16,170 nt of DNA from Bacillota bacterium (GTDB lineage: Bacteria; Bacillota; Clostridia; Lachnospirales; Lachnospiraceae), in the NCBI GenBank assembly GCA_023411215.1, contig JAEYOY010000013.1, positions 1-16,170 of the forward strand, read 5' to 3'. Below, piece by piece: positions 1 to 6,535 of the stretch (position 1 is its first letter; the number at the start of each line of letters is the position of its first letter). The notes under the pieces are model-generated. The model ran no database searches and was not told the DNA's origin. It was given only the letters and a program-made list of their open reading frames with translations. Both the position numbers and the translations under genes were made by a program.

Positions 1-168
1 TTATAGTTTGACTTACGGGTAGTCGATATCATAACACATTATGATTTGACACACAAATTATGTCCGTTATATTATGTGGAGCATGAGGAGGAGTGGTACG
101 ATTTTCGTAAGGAAGTTATGGCGAAGGTTGAAGAAATAAAGGCTACAGAGGCAAGTGAAAAAGAGTAA
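1..168 (+). pseudogene. C-terminal remnant of N-acetylmuramoyl-L-alanine amidase (Amidase_2 / T7-lysozyme fold)
   Basis: The frame ending in TAA at 166-168 encodes 53 residues after an in-frame TAG at 4-6. The peptide contains ITHYDLTHKLCP, the signature of the C-terminal part of Amidase_2 (peptidoglycan-recognition-type) amidases, which cut the bond between N-acetylmuramate and L-alanine in the cell wall. His and Cys are eight residues apart with a Lys two before the Cys, the same spacing as zinc ligands H122 and C130 and catalytic K128 of T7 lysozyme. The tail is hydrophilic and Glu/Lys rich. There is no plausible start codon with a ribosome binding site after the TAG, so the visible part cannot be a complete gene. 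It is either the 3' end of a gene broken by a nonsense change or the end of an older decayed gene; the upstream part lies outside the window. Family assignment is fairly secure; pseudogene status is inferred from the single stop. Confidence 0.55.
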
Positions 169-238
169 GAGCATAACAGGGGACATTGTGAGAAGGGCAT
201 CCTAGGATGATGGGATCGCTCCATTTATATTATTAAGA

Positions 239-282
239 AGACAAGGACGACCGGTAACCATAATACACAGTTGTCCTTGTCT
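239..282. terminator. Hairpin between the amidase remnant and comEB, possible bidirectional terminator
   Basis: Positions 239-250 pair with 271-282 (AGACAAGGAC against GTCCTTGTCT, twelve pairs with one G-U) around a 20-nt loop. On the minus strand the stem is followed by CTTCTTAATAATATAAA, which is T-rich and lies downstream of the dCMP deaminase gene; on the plus strand the following bases are TGTTTGATTC, a weak T tract. It sits in the short space where the two convergent genes end, so termination in one or both directions is the likeliest role. Confidence 0.5.
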
Positions 283-300
283 GTTTGATTCATGGCAAGA

Positions 301-372
301 GAATTGATTTATCAATTCATCTTGTTTCGAACAATAAAATGGATTTATTAATTCATGGATTGATTCATTCTA
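301..372. repeat. AT-rich cluster of short palindromes and imperfect direct repeats
   Basis: GAATTGATTTATCAATTC at 301-318 is a perfect inverted repeat (7 bp, 4-nt loop), followed by TTGTTTCGAACAA at 322-334 (5 bp, TCG loop). Three related words starting near 301, 340 and 357, all of the form GATT-TATTAATTCAT, follow each other. It lies just beyond the 3' end of the dCMP deaminase gene and may add to termination. It could equally be low-complexity DNA. Confidence 0.35.
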
Positions 373-379
373 CCTTTAA

Positions 380-859
380 TTAAAGAGAAATCGTTATATC
401 CTTGCCGATCGGTGTATATTGTCTGTACTTGACCCGAGCGGAATCCAGCATACGTTTTGCAGCGACAACGGGATCAGTTGAGGCGTATTTGTCGCTCATA
501 TAGATGATTTCGGAGATCCCTTTCTGAATAATCGCTTTGGTGCACTCATTGCAGGGGAATAAGGTGGTATACAGTTTTGCCCCTTTCATATGAGTTCCGG
601 TGTAATTCAGGATAGCATTGAATTCGGCATGGCATACATAAAAATACTTTGTATCGAGATTAGAGCCTTCCCGTTCCCACGGAAATTCATCGTCAGAGCA
701 GCCCATCGGCATTCCGTTATAACCTACGGAGAGTATCTTATTATCTTCGCTGACGATACAGGCTCCGACGCTTGTGCTGGGATCCTTACTGCGCTCGGTG
801 GAAAGTAATGCAATACCCATAAAGTATTCATCCCATTTTAAATAATCCTGCTTTTTCAT
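380..859 (-). CDS. comEB: dCMP deaminase family protein (ComEB-like)
   Basis: A cytoplasmic zinc deaminase of 159 residues, expected to convert dCMP to dUMP, the precursor of dTMP. The zinc-site motif CHAEFNAI (His77, catalytic Glu79) and PCNEC (Cys103, Cys106) are both intact, and the substrate-pocket segment SVGYNGMP near residues 44-51 is typical of the family. The reading frame is open for 14 more codons upstream, but the Met at 857-859 is chosen because GAAAGGAAG lies about seven bases before it and because MKKQDYLKWDEYFMGIA matches the usual family start. The gene is monocistronic, converging on the amidase remnant and preceded by the pyk terminator. Members near the ComEB branch were named for their place in competence operons; no such context is present, so nucleotide metabolism is the safer role. 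Substrate preference (dCMP or another cytosine nucleotide) cannot be proven from sequence. Confidence 0.9.
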   Translation of the reverse strand: MKKQDYLKWDEYFMGIALLSTERSKDPSTSVGACIVSEDNKILSVGYNGMPMGCSDDEFPWEREGSNLDTKYFYVCHAEFNAILNYTGTHMKGAKLYTTLFPCNECTKAIIQKGISEIIYMSDKYASTDPVVAAKRMLDSARVKYRQYTPIGKDITISL

Positions 860-927
860 CTGTTGCTTCCTTTCTTTTCTATGACACGTTACGCCAACCA
901 CCCCTATGACCTTTTTCCGGTTTTGGT

Positions 928-933
928 ATTATA
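928..933 (-). promoter_or_regulatory. Possible -10 box of comEB
   Basis: The minus strand reads TATAAT here, about 70 bases before the chosen start codon, in an AT-rich stretch. No good -35 hexamer is visible 16-18 bases upstream, so this is a weak prediction. Confidence 0.3.
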
Positions 934-1002
934 TTACACAGGAGAAGTTTAACATTAATTGTATATTATCATAGATGTATTAAACTATGCAACTATTAAT
1001 CG

Positions 1003-1051
1003 CAAAAATGAGGCACTGTATGACTTGTTTGTACGCAAGCATCAGTGCCTC
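1003..1051 (-). terminator. Rho-independent terminator of pyk
   Basis: Read on the minus strand, GAGGCACTG (1043-1051) pairs perfectly with CAGTGCCTC (1010-1018). The stem continues inward after a one-base bulge through 1020-1022/1040-1042 and, after another bulge, 1024-1027/1036-1039 (CTTG/CAAG). It is followed directly by ATTTTTGCG. A GC-rich stem plus T tract 50-100 bases after the pyk stop is a classical intrinsic terminator. Confidence 0.8.
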
Positions 1052-1058
1052 TGCCAGC

Positions 1059-1102
1059 TCATGATAATAGATCATTCGCAAAGTGTGTTTTCAATTGTTT
1101 TG
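1059..1102 (-). repeat. Copy A (diverged) of a ~45-nt 3'-end palindromic element
   Basis: Starting one base after the pyk stop, the minus strand reads CAAAACAATTGAAAACAC, then ACTTTGCGAAT, and ends in TATTATCATGA. It aligns without gaps over most of its length to the elements at 2607-2652 and 9483-9527, with several substitutions that weaken the hairpin. Like them it lies directly after a stop codon and in the same orientation as the gene before it. Confidence 0.5.
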
Positions 1103-1103
1103 T

Positions 1104-2531
1104 TTAGTATTTACTCCCTGCAACCTGAACCTTGAGAAGATTCGTTGTACCAGAGGTTCCAAGGGGAACACCGGCTGTCAGTACGGCTAATTCACCGTCT
1201 TCAAGGTAACCGGCATCTTCTACGGCTTGAATTGCATGATCGAATAATTCAAAGGTATCATGTTCCACTGCAATCAATAAAGGTGTAACACCCCAGGCCA
1301 TGTTTAACTGCCTGCAAACAATAGGGTCTGTTGTACAGCCAAGAATCTGGCTATCCGGACGATAACGGGAAATCATACGGGCTGTCTTACCGGAAGTAGT
1401 AACCGTAATGATCATCTTCGCATTTAAGTCATGAGCCGTTGTTACCGTCGCGCGGGAAATTGCATCGGTGATATCCGGAAGCTGGCAGGCTTCGAGCATA
1501 CGGAAACGTTTCTTATAGTCAATATCAGCCTCGGTGCGTATGGTAATCTTAACCATGGTCTTCAGAGCTTCTACCGGATATGCTCCGGCCGCTGTCTCTC
1601 CAGATAGCATGATAGCACTGGTTCCGTCATAAATTGCATTAGCCACATCTGTGGTCTCTGCTCGGGTGGGTCTGGGATTTTTGATCATGGAATCTAACAT
1701 CTGAGTTGCGGTAATTACTTGCTTACCGGCATTGTATACCTTCTTTATGATCATTTTCTGAAGAACCGGAACCTCTTCATATGGTATCTCAACACCCATA
1801 TCGCCACGGGCAATCATGATGCCATCGGAGATATCAATGATTTCATCAATATGCTCTACACCTTGATAATTCTCAATTTTCGCGATGATTTTTGTCTGAG
1901 AATTATGTTTATTTAACATCTTGCGGATTTCTTTTATATCTTCTGCGGTACGAACGAAGGAAGCAGCGATAAAATCGTAATTATGTTTGATACCAAAGAG
2001 AATATCCTCGCGGTCCTTATCGCTGATAAAAGGCATGGATAGATGAATTCCGGGTACGTTAACGCCCTTTTTATTGGAGATAATTCCGCTGTTCTTGACC
2101 TTGCAGATAATATCGGTAGCAGTAACATCGGTTACGGTCATCTCGATCAGACCATCATCGATTAAAATGGTTGCACCAATCTCAATATCATAAATTAAGT
2201 TTGGATAGCTGATTGATACAATGGATTCGTTACCTTCCACTTCTCTCGAAGTTAAGGTAAAGGTCTGACCTTCTTTTAATTGTATCTTCATATCATCCTT
2301 AAAGGTACCGATGCGAATCTCAGGACCCTTTGTATCGAGAAGAGTAGCAACGGGGATATTCAGCTCCTTCCGTAACTTATCTATTTTCTTCAATCTTCCG
2401 AGATGTTCTTCATGATTTGCATGAGAGAAATTAAATCGGGCAACATCCATTCCTGCTAAGATTAGTTCCCTTAATACATTATCGTTATCGGTGGAAGGAC
2501 CCAGGGTACAAATAATTTTTGTTTTTCTCAT
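1104..2531 (-). CDS. pyk: Pyruvate kinase
   Basis: Cytoplasmic glycolytic enzyme of 475 residues converting phosphoenolpyruvate and ADP to pyruvate and ATP. Family landmarks occur in the right order: KTKIICTLGPSTD near the N terminus, ARFNFSHA (31-38), LLDTKGPEIRIG (64-75), the B domain from about 76 to 165, the catalytic Lys218 and metal ligand Glu220 in KIENYQG, IARGDMGVEIP (240-250), TATQMLDSM (274-282) and NPRPTRAE. The protein ends after the C-terminal allosteric domain and lacks the extra PEP-utiliser domain found on Bacillus pyruvate kinases. The start at 2529-2531 is chosen because GGAGGT stands four bases upstream and MRKTKI is the standard family start; the frame is open for nine further codons. 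A DUF1461 gene lies 156 bases upstream on the same strand, and a terminator follows. A partner enzyme of PEP/pyruvate exchange, ppdK, lies at the right end of the window. Confidence 0.98.
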   Translation of the reverse strand: MRKTKIICTLGPSTDNDNVLRELILAGMDVARFNFSHANHEEHLGRLKKIDKLRKELNIPVATLLDTKGPEIRIGTFKDDMKIQLKEGQTFTLTSREVEGNESIVSISYPNLIYDIEIGATILIDDGLIEMTVTDVTATDIICKVKNSGIISNKKGVNVPGIHLSMPFISDKDREDILFGIKHNYDFIAASFVRTAEDIKEIRKMLNKHNSQTKIIAKIENYQGVEHIDEIIDISDGIMIARGDMGVEIPYEEVPVLQKMIIKKVYNAGKQVITATQMLDSMIKNPRPTRAETTDVANAIYDGTSAIMLSGETAAGAYPVEALKTMVKITIRTEADIDYKKRFRMLEACQLPDITDAISRATVTTAHDLNAKMIITVTTSGKTARMISRYRPDSQILGCTTDPIVCRQLNMAWGVTPLLIAVEHDTFELFDHAIQAVEDAGYLEDGELAVLTAGVPLGTSGTTNLLKVQVAGSKY

Positions 2532-2606
2532 AATTACCTCCATTCTTGCACTTTTCATACCGTGCAGCTAAGGATATACCGAGACTTCGTCAGGTATAAA
2601 CTTCTG

Positions 2607-2652
2607 ATTCGTGACAATAGAAAGTTTGCGAAGCGTGTTTTCTATCGTTTTG
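2607..2652 (-). repeat. Copy B of a ~45-nt 3'-end palindromic element
   Basis: On the minus strand the hairpin runs from 2648 to 2614: ACGATAGAAA pairs with TTTCTATTGT (ten pairs, one G-U) around a centre ACGCTTCGCA. It lies 36 bases after the DUF1461 stop codon and 76 bases before the pyk start, so it could end the upstream transcript or sit in the pyk leader. It matches copy C at 9483-9527 at most positions, including the flanks CAAAACG and GTCA-GAAT. There is no T tract after it. Confidence 0.6.
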
Positions 2653-2663
2653 CATTGAACACT

Positions 2664-2669
2664 ATTATA
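2664..2669 (-). promoter_or_regulatory. Possible -10 box for pyk
   Basis: The minus strand reads CTATAATAG here, about 130 bases before the pyk start, just after the end of the membrane-protein gene. No convincing -35 box is present. If it is real, copy B of the palindromic element would be transcribed as part of the pyk leader. Confidence 0.3.
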
Positions 2670-2687
2670 GAATGCCTGCTCTTTGTA

Positions 2688-3359
2688 TTATAATTTTAAT
2701 CCCTTATTTCTCCGGTACTTAATACCTGAATGCTGTCTTTTAACAAGATATGCGGCTAAAAACATAAGGCTCATTAATACTACAAGTGCAATAATCATTA
2801 TGGCGCAGTGCATGAAGAAGGTGTCCGGAAGGATAGTGATGACCGGATCCATAGACGGATCAAAGAGCCAATAATCATTATTAAAGAAAAGCTTATGAAA
2901 TATTACAAAAGCGCGGTCAAAGTCAATAGAAAGCGACAAGGCCAGTAATAACGGGAGAACGATGGCTGTAACAGCCGATACGAGCAGATAACTATAATCT
3001 TTATTTTTATGCTTTTGTATTAATATTATAATTCCGAATGCCAGAGTTATTGCACCCAGAATATAAAAGCCGGTGAAGATATTCTTTACTTCTGTAAAAT
3101 GGAATAATCCATTCTCGGAAGCCGCCAGGGTAGGAAACCTTAGATCGCCTTTAAAAAATGGAGAGGAATAATCAATTAAGGCATCATAGTTCTCTCGGAT
3201 TACCTCTTTTGTGTATCCGGAGTCTTCTGCGATGTTCAAGTACTCAATATCAAAATAATATAAGGGTCTAAAATTTATCGTGATCACAACTGCGATACTG
3301 ATAAATAGCAATGTAAATAATATTCCTATTAGTAAATCGGTTACTTTAAACCGTCTCAT
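2688..3359 (-). CDS. DUF1461 / TIGR01906 family integral membrane protein
   Basis: A 223-residue protein with four predicted membrane segments, near residues 8-29, 96-115, 123-144 and 183-206, and a large loop (about 30-92) between the first two. The conserved family features are present: FDIEYLNI followed by SGYTKEVIRENYDALIDY in the first loop, and the strongly conserved DFDRAFVIFHKLFFNNDYW followed by FDPSMDPVI before the last helix. The function of the family is unknown; it resembles a small membrane-bound housekeeping factor. The Met at 3357-3359 is preferred because GGAGG lies five bases upstream and it follows a good promoter by about 50 bases; eleven extra open codons precede it. The C terminus is basic (KRQHSGIKYRRNKG), which suggests a cytoplasmic tail by the positive-inside rule. 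Confidence 0.85.
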   Translation of the reverse strand: MRRFKVTDLLIGILFTLLFISIAVVITINFRPLYYFDIEYLNIAEDSGYTKEVIRENYDALIDYSSPFFKGDLRFPTLAASENGLFHFTEVKNIFTGFYILGAITLAFGIIILIQKHKNKDYSYLLVSAVTAIVLPLLLALSLSIDFDRAFVIFHKLFFNNDYWLFDPSMDPVITILPDTFFMHCAIMIIALVVLMSLMFLAAYLVKRQHSGIKYRRNKGLKL

Positions 3360-3407
3360 ACAAGCCTCCGTACCTATGTGTAGGTGTGCCAATTAAGTTC
3401 CAAACGC

Positions 3408-3436
3408 ATTATAGTATAATTTATAAACGAATGCAA
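3408..3436 (-). promoter_or_regulatory. Sigma-A type promoter of the DUF1461 gene
   Basis: On the minus strand a TTGCAT -35 box (3431-3436) and a TATAAT -10 box (3408-3413) are separated by exactly 17 bases. They are placed about 50 bases before the chosen start codon. The short leader contains a 5-bp hairpin (ACCTA / TAGGT, 3372-3385) just before the ribosome binding site. Confidence 0.75.
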
Positions 3437-3717
3437 CTCTAATATTTTTCTCTATCTATAAGAAATCGCGATAAAATACATTAGTATTTATGAATTGAAT
3501 TCACGGACTTCTTGTTGTACTATTTTGATATAAACGAAAAATATGATGTCAAAAGTAGCTCTTGATAAATCGGATATAGATGTGATTAGTATATCATACA
3601 TAGCCTAGCATGTCTGCCTTTTGTGTATGAAAATTGTCTTATTATTCATACTAAATATTACATGCCTGCCTTTGTATTAGCTTGTGTAGTGTATAACAAA
3701 CACACTAATCCTCCATT
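3437..3717. other. Gene-free region upstream of purH (first part)
   Basis: No open frame with a credible start is seen. The stretch is AT-rich. It holds a two-copy direct repeat (CATGTCTGCCTTTTGTGTAT at 3609-3628 and CATGCCTGCCTTTGTATTAG at 3661-3680, 52 bases apart), an inverted pair TTAGTAT / ATACTAA around 3585-3654, and the 15-mer ATGATGTCAAAAGTA (3543-3557) that recurs before ppdK. No purine or ZTP riboswitch consensus was recognised. Confidence 0.5.
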
Positions 3718-3758
3718 CTGCCGCTAACCTGCGAATTTGGGCGGCAGCACAAATTTGC
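3718..3758 (+). promoter_or_regulatory. Pseudoknot-like or attenuator-like element before purH
   Basis: Two helices interlock. CTGCCGC (3718-3724) can pair with GCGGCAG (3741-3747), and GCGAATTTG (3731-3739) with CAAATTTGC (3750-3758, one G-U). The strand order a-b-a'-b' is that of an H-type pseudoknot, though the 2-nt third loop looks short, so the two stems may instead be alternatives. The second stem is followed by CGATTTTATTA, which resembles a terminator tract. It lies about 80-120 bases before the purH start. Regulation of purH is inferred from position only. Confidence 0.4.
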
Positions 3759-3835
3759 CGATTTTATTATACTATAGTATCTGCTTTATCAAAAAATACT
3801 TATAAAAAGTTACAGATAGGAAAAGGAGAAAAAAC

Positions 3836-5389
3836 ATGAGAGCATTAATCAGCGTATCGGACAAAACAGGAATTGTAGAGCTTGCAAGGGAATTCGTGTC
3901 CATGGGAATTGAAATCATTTCTACCGGAGGTACCTATGGTAAATTGAAGGAAGCAGGAGTCCCTGCAATTGAAATTTCTGAGCTTACAGGTTTTCCGGAA
4001 TGCTTGGATGGACGTGTTAAGACCCTCCATCCTGCTGTACATGCGGGTTTACTGGCGATGAGAAGCAATCCGTCTCACATGAAACAATTGGCTGATCTCA
4101 ATGTTGAGACAATCGATATTGTTGTAGTTAATCTATACCCCTTTAAGGCCACCATACTTAAGGACCATGTGACCCGTGAGGAAGCGGTTGAGAATATTGA
4201 TATTGGTGGACCTACTATGCTTCGTTCTGCAGCGAAGAATTACCAGGATGTTGCAGTCGTAGTGGATCCGAGAGATTATGAGAAGGTTCTGAATGAGCTT
4301 AAGGAGAACAAGGAGGTGTCTCTAGATACCAAGTTCTATCTGATGCAGAAGGTATTTATGCATACCTCCTCTTATGATACTTTAATCGCAGATTACCTGA
4401 AGAAACAAAGAAAAGATACCTCTTTCCCGGAGACTCTGACCATGACCTTTGAGAAGGTGCAGGATATGAGATATGGTGAGAATCCTCATCAATCCGCAGC
4501 TTTCTATCGTGAAATAGGTAAGAAGAAGGGATCCATCACCGACGCGGTTCAATTAAATGGGAAAGAGCTTTCTTTTAATAATATTAATGATACGAACGGA
4601 GCCTTGGAGCTTTTGAAGGAATTTACAGAGCCTACCGTAGTTGCCTGTAAGCATGGTAATCCTTGCGGTGTGGGAAGTGCTGATCATATTACTGATGCTT
4701 GGAAGAAAGCATTTGATGCAGATAAGACCTCGATATTCGGCGGAATCGTAGTAATGAACCGCGAGGTTACACTTGCGATGGCAGAGGAGATGAAGACGAT
4801 CTTCTTAGAAGTCGTTGTAGCTCCTTCTTATGAAGAGAGGGCATTAGAGGTTCTTAGGGAGAAAAAGAACATCCGCCTGCTTGCCCTTCCTGATATTGAA
4901 GTACCACAGGATGAGAATGCCTATGATATGAAGAAGGTGAATGGCGGATTAATTGTACAGACGATAGATAGTAAAATATATAATGAGGATGAACTCAGAG
5001 TGGTTACAGATCGTGCACCTTCTATGAAGGAGATGGAGGATCTGAAATTTGCCTGGAAGGTAGTAAAATTCGTTAAGTCCAATGGTATTGCAATTGCAAA
5101 GGATAAACAATCCATCGGTATCGGGCCGGGACAGGTCAATCGTATCTGGGCTACGAAGCAATCGATTGAGCATGCTGGAGAATTAATTGGCCAAGGTGTA
5201 ACGAAGGGGGCGGTTCTTGCCTCTGATGCTTTCTTTCCTTTTGATGATTGTGTAGAAGCAGCACATCTAGCTGGAATTACGGCCATCATCCAACCGGGTG
5301 GTGCAAGCAGGGATGAGGATTCCATTAAGAAATGTAATGAGTACGGGATTGCAATGATATTCACAGGTATGAGACATTTTAAGCATTAG
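3836..5389 (+). CDS. purH: Bifunctional AICAR transformylase / IMP cyclohydrolase
   Basis: A 517-residue cytoplasmic enzyme, the usual family length, catalysing the last two steps of de novo purine synthesis: formyl transfer from 10-formyl-THF to AICAR, then ring closure to IMP. The N-terminal cyclohydrolase domain (about 1-195) shows ALISVSDKTGI, STGGTYGKL, GRVKTLHPAVHAGLL and NIDIGGPTMLRSAAKN. The C-terminal transformylase domain shows MRYGENPHQ (211-219), the catalytic Lys-His pair in KHGNPCG (272-278), SDAFFPF and the closing IIQPGGASRDEDS and FTGMRHFKH. An AAGGAG ribosome binding site lies about eight bases before ATG. It is not next to other pur genes, so it is presumably transcribed alone; upstream lies the structured element at 3718-3758. 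Promoter elements are not clear; TATACTATAGTA at 3768-3779 could hold a -10 box. Confidence 0.98.
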   Translation: MRALISVSDKTGIVELAREFVSMGIEIISTGGTYGKLKEAGVPAIEISELTGFPECLDGRVKTLHPAVHAGLLAMRSNPSHMKQLADLNVETIDIVVVNLYPFKATILKDHVTREEAVENIDIGGPTMLRSAAKNYQDVAVVVDPRDYEKVLNELKENKEVSLDTKFYLMQKVFMHTSSYDTLIADYLKKQRKDTSFPETLTMTFEKVQDMRYGENPHQSAAFYREIGKKKGSITDAVQLNGKELSFNNINDTNGALELLKEFTEPTVVACKHGNPCGVGSADHITDAWKKAFDADKTSIFGGIVVMNREVTLAMAEEMKTIFLEVVVAPSYEERALEVLREKKNIRLLALPDIEVPQDENAYDMKKVNGGLIVQTIDSKIYNEDELRVVTDRAPSMKEMEDLKFAWKVVKFVKSNGIAIAKDKQSIGIGPGQVNRIWATKQSIEHAGELIGQGVTKGAVLASDAFFPFDDCVEAAHLAGITAIIQPGGASRDEDSIKKCNEYGIAMIFTGMRHFKH

Positions 5390-5428
5390 AAATGAAGGGG
5401 GCTATTACAAAATCTATAGTATAAATGC

Positions 5429-5580
5429 AGGAAAGAACAACATGCATCCCTCACACACAGGTTGCCGGACATCTTATTGTTTTGTATGCCATTATCAAAC
5501 ATAAATGTTTGCTACTGTCATACAAAATCAACATTCTGTCCGTCAAACAGTGTATTATGGGATGCATGTTGTCCTTTCTT
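5429..5580. repeat. 152-nt imperfect palindrome between purH and csp (MITE-like or structured RNA)
   Basis: The two ends match as inverted repeats over 20 bases with one mismatch (5431-5450 against 5559-5578, core ACAACATGCATCCC / GGGATGCATGTTGT). Inside, further paired blocks follow in register: CGGACA (5466-5471) with TGTCCG (5537-5542), TTTTGTATG (5480-5488) with CATACAAAA (5519-5527), and CAAACAT (5496-5502) with ATGTTTG (5505-5511) at the tip. The whole thus folds into one long interrupted hairpin on either strand. It lies between two convergent genes and has no coding potential or obvious target-site duplication. A miniature inverted-repeat element, a shared transcription end, or a stable RNA are all possible. 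Confidence 0.7.
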
Positions 5581-5739
5581 CAGCGTTAGCTTACGTTATG
5601 CAACAGCCCATTGATTTGTCAATGAATAGCTTGTTGATTGCTTGTGAAAGTAGTCTTCTTGATGATTGTGTTACAACCCATCCTATTATAACTTTATAGA
5701 TATGTACCCATATATATAAAAATTACATTTGGTCTTTGA

Positions 5740-5940
5740 TTATAACCTATTTACATTTGCAGCCTGAGGGCCCTTATCGCCCTTTACTACTTCAAAGCTA
5801 ACCTTTTCTCCCTCTTCAAGAACCTTGAAGCCGTCCATCTGGAGTGCAGAAAAATGTACGAATACGTCATTTCCCTCTTCGTCAGAAATAAATCCAAACC
5901 CCTTTTTTGCGTTAAACCACTTAACTGTACCAGTCTTCAT
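5740..5940 (-). CDS. csp: Cold-shock protein (CspA/CspB family)
   Basis: A 66-residue single cold-shock domain protein, the usual length, that binds single-stranded RNA and DNA and acts as an RNA chaperone. It starts MKTGTVKWFN and carries both RNA-binding motifs, RNP1 KGFGFI (13-18) and RNP2 VFVHF (26-30), with the ends EKVSFEVVKGDKGPQAANV as expected. AGGAGG stands five bases before ATG. A promoter (5999-6027) and a hairpin at the predicted mRNA 5' end (5968-5993) precede it. No strong intrinsic terminator was seen immediately after the stop; the 152-nt palindrome 160 bases downstream could serve. Whether it is cold-induced or constitutive cannot be told. Confidence 0.97.
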   Translation of the reverse strand: MKTGTVKWFNAKKGFGFISDEEGNDVFVHFSALQMDGFKVLEEGEKVSFEVVKGDKGPQAANVNRL

Positions 5941-5967
5941 AAATGCCTCCTAAAAACATAAGATAAT

Positions 5968-5993
5968 TACCATTACCACTATTAGTGATGGTA
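5968..5993 (-). promoter_or_regulatory. Hairpin at the 5' end of the csp leader
   Basis: TACCAT (5968-5973) pairs with ATGGTA (5988-5993) and CACT (5977-5980) with AGTG (5984-5987), leaving a 3-nt bulge on one side. With the predicted promoter, transcription would begin at or within a few bases of this hairpin. It might protect the mRNA 5' end or respond to temperature; this role is inference. Confidence 0.4.
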
Positions 5994-5998
5994 GTATA

Positions 5999-6027
5999 AA
6001 TTTAACATAAAAGTGAAAAAAAGTCAA
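5999..6027 (-). promoter_or_regulatory. Probable promoter of csp
   Basis: On the minus strand TTGACT (6022-6027) is followed after exactly 17 bases by TAAATT (5999-6004). The -35 box matches the consensus in five of six positions. The start codon is about 50 bases beyond the expected transcription start. Confidence 0.6.
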
Positions 6028-6523
6028 ATTAGTTATGTTGAATTTTGTAATATTTTATATTATATGATGTATATATTAATTGCATGTTCAAAGGATACAA
6101 ATTCTTGTTAAATAGTAATATTTCATAATAAACATTACCAAAGTGATCGATCAAGAGACAGGTTATAAAATGTAAATATATGAATATTTATTACAAAGGG
6201 CAGCTATGCTTTTTTGGTGTGAAGAAAGCATTTTTATAAAGCAAAAATCCTTGGGAAGGACTTCGAAGCTTACCCTTGGAGTAAAATCCTTATTCTTCCT
6301 GATTCATGGATGCATTGAAGATTTCTTGTTGCCTTGGCAGCGTGGACGATTAGTGCGAAGAAATGGTTTCGTAAGAAATGACAAATAAATTATTTTGTGT
6401 TATTATGAATAAGCAACTACTATAAATTACCATACTAATGCTTAATAAAAGCGAATGTTTGCAGATAATATACACATGTGTGAGTAAGCACAGATAGAAA
6501 GCTGCAGTTCTTATATGGCATGA
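6028..6523. other. Long gene-free region between csp and the M16C peptidase
   Basis: About 500 AT-rich bases without a recognised gene. One feature stands out: ATGCTTTTTT (6206-6215) can pair with the block ending AAAGCAT (6225-6231), followed by TTTTTATAAA, a terminator-like shape with no known gene before it. A 60-codon frame begins inside this hairpin (6206-6388), but its product resembles nothing known and it is treated as non-coding. A small RNA ending near 6235 is conceivable; no clear promoter for it was found. Confidence 0.4.
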
Positions 6524-6535
6524 ATGGAGGCAATT

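Noticed and set aside
590..808. Open frame on the plus strand across comEB
   Set aside because: It lies wholly antisense to a well-supported deaminase gene, has no ribosome binding site and its product resembles nothing.
2532..2558. Upstream start codon for pyk (nine extra codons)
   Set aside because: The internal ATG at 2529-2531 has GGAGGT at ideal distance and gives the family-standard N terminus. The same logic removes 14 codons from comEB, 11 from the DUF1461 gene and 4 from the M16C peptidase.
3437..3835. Purine (guanine/adenine) or ZTP riboswitch before purH
   Set aside because: Neither the purine-riboswitch junction sequences nor the ZTP consensus could be found by eye; only the short interlocking stems are reported.
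4921..5364. 147-codon minus-strand frame inside purH
   Set aside because: It is a shadow of the conserved PurH transformylase domain. Ser- and Pro-rich nonsense product.
5505..5699. 64-codon frame after purH
   Set aside because: Its first third lies inside the 152-nt palindrome, there is no ribosome binding site, and the product has no recognisable feature.
6206..6388. 60-codon frame in the region before the M16C peptidase
   Set aside because: An AAAGGG stretch lies upstream, but the start codon is buried in a hairpin, the product is not recognised and the composition looks non-coding. Conservation would be needed to revive it.
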